Origin: Spongilla lacustris
Taxonomy: Eukaryota; Porifera; Demospongiae; Spongillida; Spongillidae
Assembly (NCBI GenBank): GCA_949361645.1
Contig: OX442431.1
Location: 7,898,849-7,962,848, forward strand
DNA: 64,000 bases
Direction of reading: 5' to 3'
Shown here one piece after another: positions 60,211-64,000 of this stretch (positions are counted from its first letter, which is position 1; each line of letters opens with the position of its first letter). The position numbers were made by a program, and so were the translations under genes. The notes beneath the pieces were generated by a model. The model saw only the letters and a list, made by a program, of their open reading frames with translations, made no database searches and was not told the DNA's origin.

Positions 60211-60622
60211 GTGTGTGTGTGTGTGCGTGTGTGCGCGTGCGTGTGTGTACGTGTGTGGTGTGTGTGTGGTGTGTGTAATGTGTTGCATGTAAGGTTTATG
60301 CATACAGGGAAGACACGAGTGAGTGGTGTTTGTGTGATGTGTGCAGCGTGACGTGCGGTGTGTGGGGAGAAGACAATAGGAGGGCAAGGAATACTGATAG
60401 CGTAGCAGCCAATGCTCTTTATTTGGAAACGGCTTCAAAACTCACGTTCAAAAAACCCAATTTAAAAACAACGCAGGCGTTATTTCAAACCCTTAGCACC
60501 CACGGGTACCTGGTACTAACGGCGGAAGCATTATATAATAATCAACTTACTAGCTTGAAGACGTTGGACAGGGCGTTGGTCAACCCCTGATTCGCCCTAG
60601 AGTCAGAAGGACTAGAGGTCAT
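48310..60622 (-). CDS. MED13: Mediator complex subunit 13 (kinase module)
   Basis: Links the CDK8 kinase module to core Mediator in the nucleus. 28 exons: 60551-60622, 60046-60158, 57537-57667, 57321-57405, 56704-56781, 56489-56634, 55878-56196, 55526-55582, 54731-55249, 54399-54672, 54267-54335, 54047-54193, 53883-53984, 53778-53827, 53006-53703, 52482-52787, 52029-52384, 51728-51974, 51622-51672, 51302-51564, 50838-51005, 50340-50584, 50114-50244, 49862-50053, 49312-49449, 48763-48986, 48524-48585 and 48310-48460; 1,797 residues if all are used (human about 2,174). Family blocks in order: VEGLKWVRYV, LPLGKWFARP, ILEEWKLFYPRRF, ISLSELSRIYPTPPS (the phosphodegron-side motif), IVGYEHEWVSVSPL, TCHLGQHLA, CGYCVSPDQCWLL, LWNYLLSIV, TGYLIST and ALSWLTVDQ...RRSCLPIH. 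The donor at 48763 is the least certain. Arrays crowd its introns. Head-to-head with ASH2L. Confidence 0.95.
48596..48775 (-). repeat. 23-bp minisatellite repeating a MED13 donor
   Basis: Plus-strand unit AAGGAGGTGGGTACACGAGT plus CAT, eight copies. On the minus strand the exon end reads CGACTGGTGTACCCACC and each unit reads TGACTCGTGTACCCACC, so the donor context is repeated across the intron to the next acceptor (CCTCCTTAG at 48586-48594). Confidence 0.88.
48987..49300 (-). repeat. 19-bp minisatellite at a MED13 acceptor
   Basis: Plus-strand unit TAATGTAGGGGGACCAGGG (or CCAAGG), about 16 copies. The acceptor CCTACATTACAG of the exon at 48763-48986 is the edge of the array: each unit carries CCTACATTAC. 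Confidence 0.9.
49492..49866 (-). repeat. 28-36-bp minisatellite repeating a MED13 donor
   Basis: On the minus strand the exon ends CAGACGCAGG then GTGAGTGGTGTG; about 12 downstream units read CAGACACAGG then GTGAGTGGTGTG with variable (GT)n. Every unit holds a consensus donor. Confidence 0.92.
50230..50275. repeat. (GT)n microsatellite at a MED13 acceptor
   Basis: On the minus strand a CA tract leading to the acceptor ACAACAG of the exon at 50114-50244. Confidence 0.9.
50645..50830. repeat. CTCACTCCCTCCCTCCCCCT minisatellite, MED13 intron
   Basis: Imperfect 18-22-bp units, about 9 copies, filling the intron between the exons at 50838 and 50584. Confidence 0.88.
51055..51112. repeat. (CA)n microsatellite, MED13 intron
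   Basis: About 28 CA units; a further CA-rich stretch lies at 51240-51290. Confidence 0.95.
52835..52998. repeat. CCCACACCCACCCAAGTGCC minisatellite abutting a MED13 donor
   Basis: Five units with variable (CCCT)n, running to about 8 bases from the donor of the exon at 53006-53703. Confidence 0.88.
55330..55535 (-). repeat. About 45-bp minisatellite repeating a MED13 donor
   Basis: The exon at 55526-55582 ends GAGAGTAGG then GTATGTGATGGTAGGGGTGA on the minus strand. The same string, with a TAGGGGTTG insertion before GTATGTG, recurs about four times in the intron. Confidence 0.85.
55618..55797. repeat. 29/58-bp minisatellite, MED13 intron
   Basis: Units CACATGACACATCACATGCC plus ACAGGTACAT with a CACGTGACCCACC variant, six copies, some in a two-unit higher-order pattern. 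Confidence 0.92.
56275..56375. repeat. GGTGAGGGTGATGGTGAGGT repeat, MED13 intron
   Basis: Short 6-18-bp GGTGAT/GGTGAG units, imperfect. Confidence 0.85.
56800..56960 (-). repeat. 27-bp minisatellite near a MED13 acceptor
   Basis: Plus-strand unit GGGAGGCAAGGATTATGGGA plus GCTACAA, about six copies. On the minus strand each unit reads CTTGTAGCTCCC, close to the true acceptor CTTCTTAGCTCCC at 56782. Confidence 0.85.
56970..57105. mobile_element. Fragment related to the MITE at 37165-37501
   Basis: ACAAGCTTATACTATATCTC, then GGGACAGACT, CCTCTAACCCCCCC, GAACACCATTTATT and GGGTGTAAAATTAA parallel 37266-37510 in order. The left terminus is missing. Confidence 0.65.
57165..57318. repeat. 33-bp tandem repeat abutting a MED13 donor
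   Basis: Unit ATAACTGGATCCCTCATAGC plus TTGCACCAATCTC, about 4.5 copies. On the minus strand the array begins inside the donor GTGAGCCAGTTATGAG of the exon at 57321-57405. Confidence 0.88.
57661..58600 (-). repeat. 39-bp minisatellite repeating a MED13 acceptor
   Basis: Plus-strand unit GGAGGCATAGCTATAGAGGA plus 19 bases, 24 copies. On the minus strand each unit contains CCTTCTCCTCTATAG then CTATGCC, identical to the true acceptor and exon start at 57667. Open frames of 300-390 codons here are artefacts of the 13-codon period. Confidence 0.93.
58735..60065 (-). repeat. About 48-bp minisatellite repeating a MED13 exon end and donor
   Basis: Plus-strand units CCTACCCTTCACTTAGAAGC then TTTGCATAAGAGCTGATACA and CACAC, about 27 copies. 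On the minus strand each holds about 27 bases of the exon-2 end (AGCTCTTATGCAAAGCTTCT then AAGTGAAGG) and the donor GTAGG. A block at about 58800-59060 recurs almost exactly 331 bp to the right. Confidence 0.93.
60160..60275. repeat. (GT)n microsatellite at the MED13 exon-2 acceptor
   Basis: Long GT tract with GC interruptions; on the minus strand it ends CACACAG at the exon. Confidence 0.93.
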
Positions 60623-60904
60623 TGAGTCGTCTTTGGGCAGGGAGGCAGCAACATCAGCTAACGACACTTGCACTAATTCTAAGGCTTAAAAGGGGCGCCT
60701 TATAGTAGCTAGCTCGAGTGGAAAGGTTCAACTCTACTTCCAAGCCTTACTCTTTCACACAAATCGGCCCCCTTTAAAACACTTTCATTCTAACCTCACT
60801 GTACTATTCGCATGCCAAACATAGTTTCGTTTTGATTACGTCATTATCACCGTACTCTTTTGGACACGTGAAATAATCACTTGGCGCAAAAGAAAGGAAC
60901 AAGA
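60623..60904. promoter_or_regulatory. Compact divergent promoter MED13 / ASH2L
   Basis: 282 bases between the two start codons. No TATA box recognised. Confidence 0.55.
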
Positions 60905-63216
60905 ATGCCAGATACAGAGGAAGGTTTCCAGATTCAGTGCTTTACCTGCGGAAATTGGTATCCAAGTTCCGATGTGCAAGTCCCTCTTGAGTAGGCCCGT
61001 TCGGAGCATAAAATGCTGAATTAATGCGCACTTTTCACTTGCAGTTCGTATATCCCGTACATGACAAATTACGAATATACCTGCTCCAGCTGTGGAGTGG
61101 AGTCCATCTCCAAAAAACCAGCTAGTGAGCATGTTAATTGTTATCGTTAATAAAATGTTCCTTTATTTTTGCCCTGCTCAGGTTTTATTCAAGTTGGAAT
61201 CACGACCATTGCAAACCTCACCGCTCAACACGCTAACAGTGACCCGCCCCGCGTGTTTTTCTCTCTAGAAGATGTGTGCTGTATGTAATATTGCAGCCCT
61301 TCATTTGTCATCGTCCACAGGAAATCATCCCTTTTATATGGGAACAATGGGACATGATCTGTACCAAACGAAGCAAGGCTGGAACATGGAAGAATAACAT
61401 TGCCACCAAGCTGGTATGTGTCTCTGTCCGCTGCTGCCCTCTCAAGTATTGACTCTGAAGTTGTCATTCCTTTCCTTGTTCTCCTCTTCCCTCATCCTCT
61501 CCCTCATGTTCCTTTTTCTCCTCCCTCACGTTCACTATCACATTATTCCTTTACTGTTTCCTCCTCTCATCACCCTCCTCCCCTCATCACCCTCCTCTCT
61601 CATGCTAACAGTCAATGGAGACACGCATATTCTGTGAGAGCTCAGAAGGGTCACAGGAGTTTGGTTTAGTTGACTTGGTACTGACCTCCAGATATCCCCA
61701 TAGCCCTCACATAGCCCCATGGACCTCACATAGCCCCCCATGGCCCTCACATAGCCCCATGGCCCTCACATAGCCCCATGGCCCTCACATAGCCCCATGG
61801 CCCTCACATAGCCCCATGGCCCTCCATCACATAGCCCCATGGCCCTCACATAGCCCCCCATGGCCCTCACATAGCCCCATGGCCCTCACATAGCCCCCCA
61901 TGGCCCTCACATAGCCCCATGGCCCTCACATAGCCCCATGGCCCTCACATAGCCCCATGGCCCTCACATAGCCCCATGGCCCTCACATAGCCCCATGGCC
62001 CTCACATAGCCCCATGGCCCTCACATAGCCCCATGGCCCTCACATAGCCCCATGGCCCTCACATAGCCCCCATGGCCGCCCTCACATAGCCCCATGGCCC
62101 TCACATAGCCCCATGGCCCTCACATAGCCCCCATGGCCGCCCTCACATAGCCCCATGGCCCTCACATAGCCCCATGGCCCTCACATAGCCCCATGGCCCT
62201 CACATAGCCCCATGGCCCTCACATAGCCCGATGGCCCTCACATAGCCCCATGGCCCTCACATAGCCCCATGGCCCTCACATAGCCCCATGGCCCTCACAT
62301 AGCCCCATGGCCCTCACATAGCCCCATGGCCCTCACATAGCCCCATGGCCCTCCATCACATAGCCCCCTGGCCCTCACATAGCCCCCCATGGCCCCTCAC
62401 ATAGCCCCATGGCCCTCACATAGCCCCCTCCTCTGTTCTAGGATCTTTCAACAATAGGTCCCAGAAGGTATGAGAGCAAAGCTGTACCCAGCAAGACCAC
62501 CACCAGACCTAAGAGAAAGCTGGAGACAGGCCAGCTCTCCTCAGCCCCAAAGAAGGCGCGAGGGTGAGTGTGGCCTACAGTTAGCCCTCACCACTCTCCT
62601 TCACTCCTCCCTCCATCCTCCATCATTCCCCTCCATCCCTTCCCATTCCCCTCTCATCCCCCTCCTCCCCTCCCCCAGAGAAGGCAGTAGTGCCACAAAA
62701 GGCATGTTAAAAGGCTACCCTCTAGAACATCCATATAACAAGGTCACCACTGCCTGCACCATAAGCAACCTCTTCAGGGCACCTCCCTCCTCTCTTTTAC
62801 TCATTTGAATGCTAGGAGTCATACAGATACATCTTAGCAGAGAAGGATCCTCATTCCACCTTGGAATGGGACCCCGAAGAGATGGCTGGGAGGCCAATAC
62901 CTCCTGAGTTGTATCGTCCATTGCTGAGCAATGAAGTCCTTCTAGCACTCCATGACAGAGGTACAATTGGGGGAAGTCCCCACCCACACATGGGAAAGTC
63001 CCTACAACTCTGGCATGCCCGTAACATACTTTGTTTTGCAGCTCCTCAGTTGAGGGTGCATGAGAACAGGCTAACAGTGACGGGTGATAGGGGGTACTGC
63101 ATGATACGTGCCACTCATGGTAAGCATGGGGGGGGGGGGGGGGGGGAACCAAGCTGTCTGCTGTTTTAACCTGCTGCTAATCTTTGAAGGTGTATCTGCT
63201 GGGACATGGTACTACG

Positions 63217-63269
<53 letters not shown>

Positions 63270-63334
63270 CGTGCGTGTGCGCGCATATACCTGCATGCAC
63301 ACACACATACATACACACATACGTACATACATAC

Positions 63335-63365
<31 letters not shown>

Positions 63366-63373
63366 CACACATA

Positions 63374-63462
<89 letters not shown>

Positions 63463-63840
63463 AGGCAACACGCATAACACATATCTCATCTAAATGATGC
63501 TGTAGGTACACATTGACGACCTCACCACTGTACCAGATGCTACTGTTCGCCTAGGCTGGTCACAGCCATTAGGTGTGTGTGTCTTTATCATGCTGAGCAT
63601 GCTAGTATACTGTCACTTTTGGTTTCCTAGGCAACCTTCAGGCGCCATGTGGCTATGACAAACTAGGCTACTCCTGGAGGTCAAAGTTCGGCACCATCTT
63701 TCACCAGAGCAGAGGGAAGCATTACAGGTACCCTTCCCACCACCTGTGCTGCTCACTGAGGTGTGGCCTCTCCCCAAGTGATGAAGGTTATGATACTGGA
63801 GATACTGTAGGATTTCTGATCAAGTTGCCTAATAGCAATG
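60905..63840 (+). CDS. ASH2L: Set1/MLL complex subunit ASH2L (3' end beyond the window)
   Basis: Core WRAD subunit that stimulates H3K4 methyltransferases in the nucleus. Exons 60905-60990, 61045-61124, 61182-61273, 61321-61413, 61612-61677, 62442-62563, 62679-62742, 62816-62960, 63042-63119, 63190-63218, 63506-63572, 63631-63727 and 63761-63840 join in phase (about 366 codons). The atypical PHD finger ([11 protein letters not shown] then CSSCGV) begins right at the start, followed by the winged-helix region ([12 protein letters not shown]), a basic linker ([14 protein letters not shown]), and the SPRY domain: [56 protein letters not shown] and TGDTVGFLI. About 200 C-terminal residues are off the right edge. 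Acceptor 63761 (CACTGAG) is the least certain. Head-to-head with MED13. Confidence 0.94.
61690..62432. repeat. 17-bp minisatellite filling an ASH2L intron
   Basis: Unit CATAGCCCCATGGCCCT(CA), about 42 copies with C-run and GCCGCC variants, starting about 10 bases after the donor of the exon at 61612-61677 and ending about 10 bases before the next acceptor. Confidence 0.95.
63126..63147. repeat. Poly-G tract beside an ASH2L donor
   Basis: A run of about 20 G starting 8 bases into the intron after the exon at 63042-63119. Confidence 0.9.
63219..63461. repeat. Compound (GT)n-(CATA)n-(CA)n microsatellite, ASH2L intron
   Basis: GT tract directly forming the donor after the exon at 63190-63218, then CATACATACA and a long CA tract; self-complementary over its length. 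Confidence 0.95.
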
Positions 63841-63845
63841 GTAAG

Positions 63846-64000
63846 CTATAGTGGAGGGTGGGCTGCTATAGTAGAGGGTCCTGCCCATGTGGGCTGCTAT
63901 AGTGGAGGGTCCTGCCCATGTGGGCTGCTATAGGGGAGGGTCCTGCCCATGTGGGCTGCTATAGTGGAGGGTCCTGCCCATGTGGGCTGCTATAGTGGAG
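63846..64000. repeat. 31-bp minisatellite abutting an ASH2L donor
   Basis: Unit GTGGAGGGTCCTGCCCATGT plus GGGCTGCTATA, at least 4 copies, starting 10 bases after the donor and running off the window. Confidence 0.92.

Overview
The window is eukaryotic nuclear DNA from an animal. Every recognisable gene is an ordinary metazoan housekeeping or cell-biology gene, cut by short GT-AG introns, with no bacterial operon signals. Genes are packed tightly, introns are small and minisatellites are extremely abundant. A sponge or other compact invertebrate genome fits best, but the organism is an inference. I rebuilt gene models by hand from exon phase and from remembered human homologues. Frames close consistently over most models, including 19 exons of EIF3C, 28 exons of MED13 and 13 exons each of PIGT and ASH2L.

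Layout, left to right: EIF3C (-, 3' end off the window); a new-looking single-pass membrane receptor with a roughly 960-residue proline-rich repeat tail (+); about 5.8 kb of repeat and transposon debris with a dead pogo/Tigger-type transposase interrupted by telomere-like repeats; AMD1, S-adenosylmethionine decarboxylase (-); SAP30BP (+); a WSCD-type sulfotransferase (+); HAUS8 (-); class I aldolase (+); two divergent phosphatidylserine decarboxylase (PISD) paralogues (- and +); an unassigned small coiled-coil gene (-); C22orf39/UPF0545 (+); a DH-PH RhoGEF like ARHGEF39 (-); PIGT (+); MED13 (-); ASH2L (+, 3' end off the window).

Two features stand out. First, strands alternate almost perfectly, so 14 of the 15 genes form seven head-to-head pairs (start codons about 0.2-2.8 kb apart), and three convergent neighbours end within 65-330 bp of each other. 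Second, minisatellites hug exon-intron boundaries. In several introns of MED13 and EIF3C the repeat unit contains a copy of the adjoining splice donor or acceptor, so the real site sits beside 2 to about 28 decoys. Other arrays are translated: the receptor tail and the HAUS8 N-terminus.

Functions are diverse: translation initiation, polyamine synthesis, glycolysis, mitochondrial phosphatidylethanolamine synthesis, GPI anchoring, Mediator kinase-module transcription control, H3K4 methylation, spindle microtubules and Rho signalling. I see no pathway cluster. No tRNA, rRNA, CRISPR array or intact transposon was recognised.
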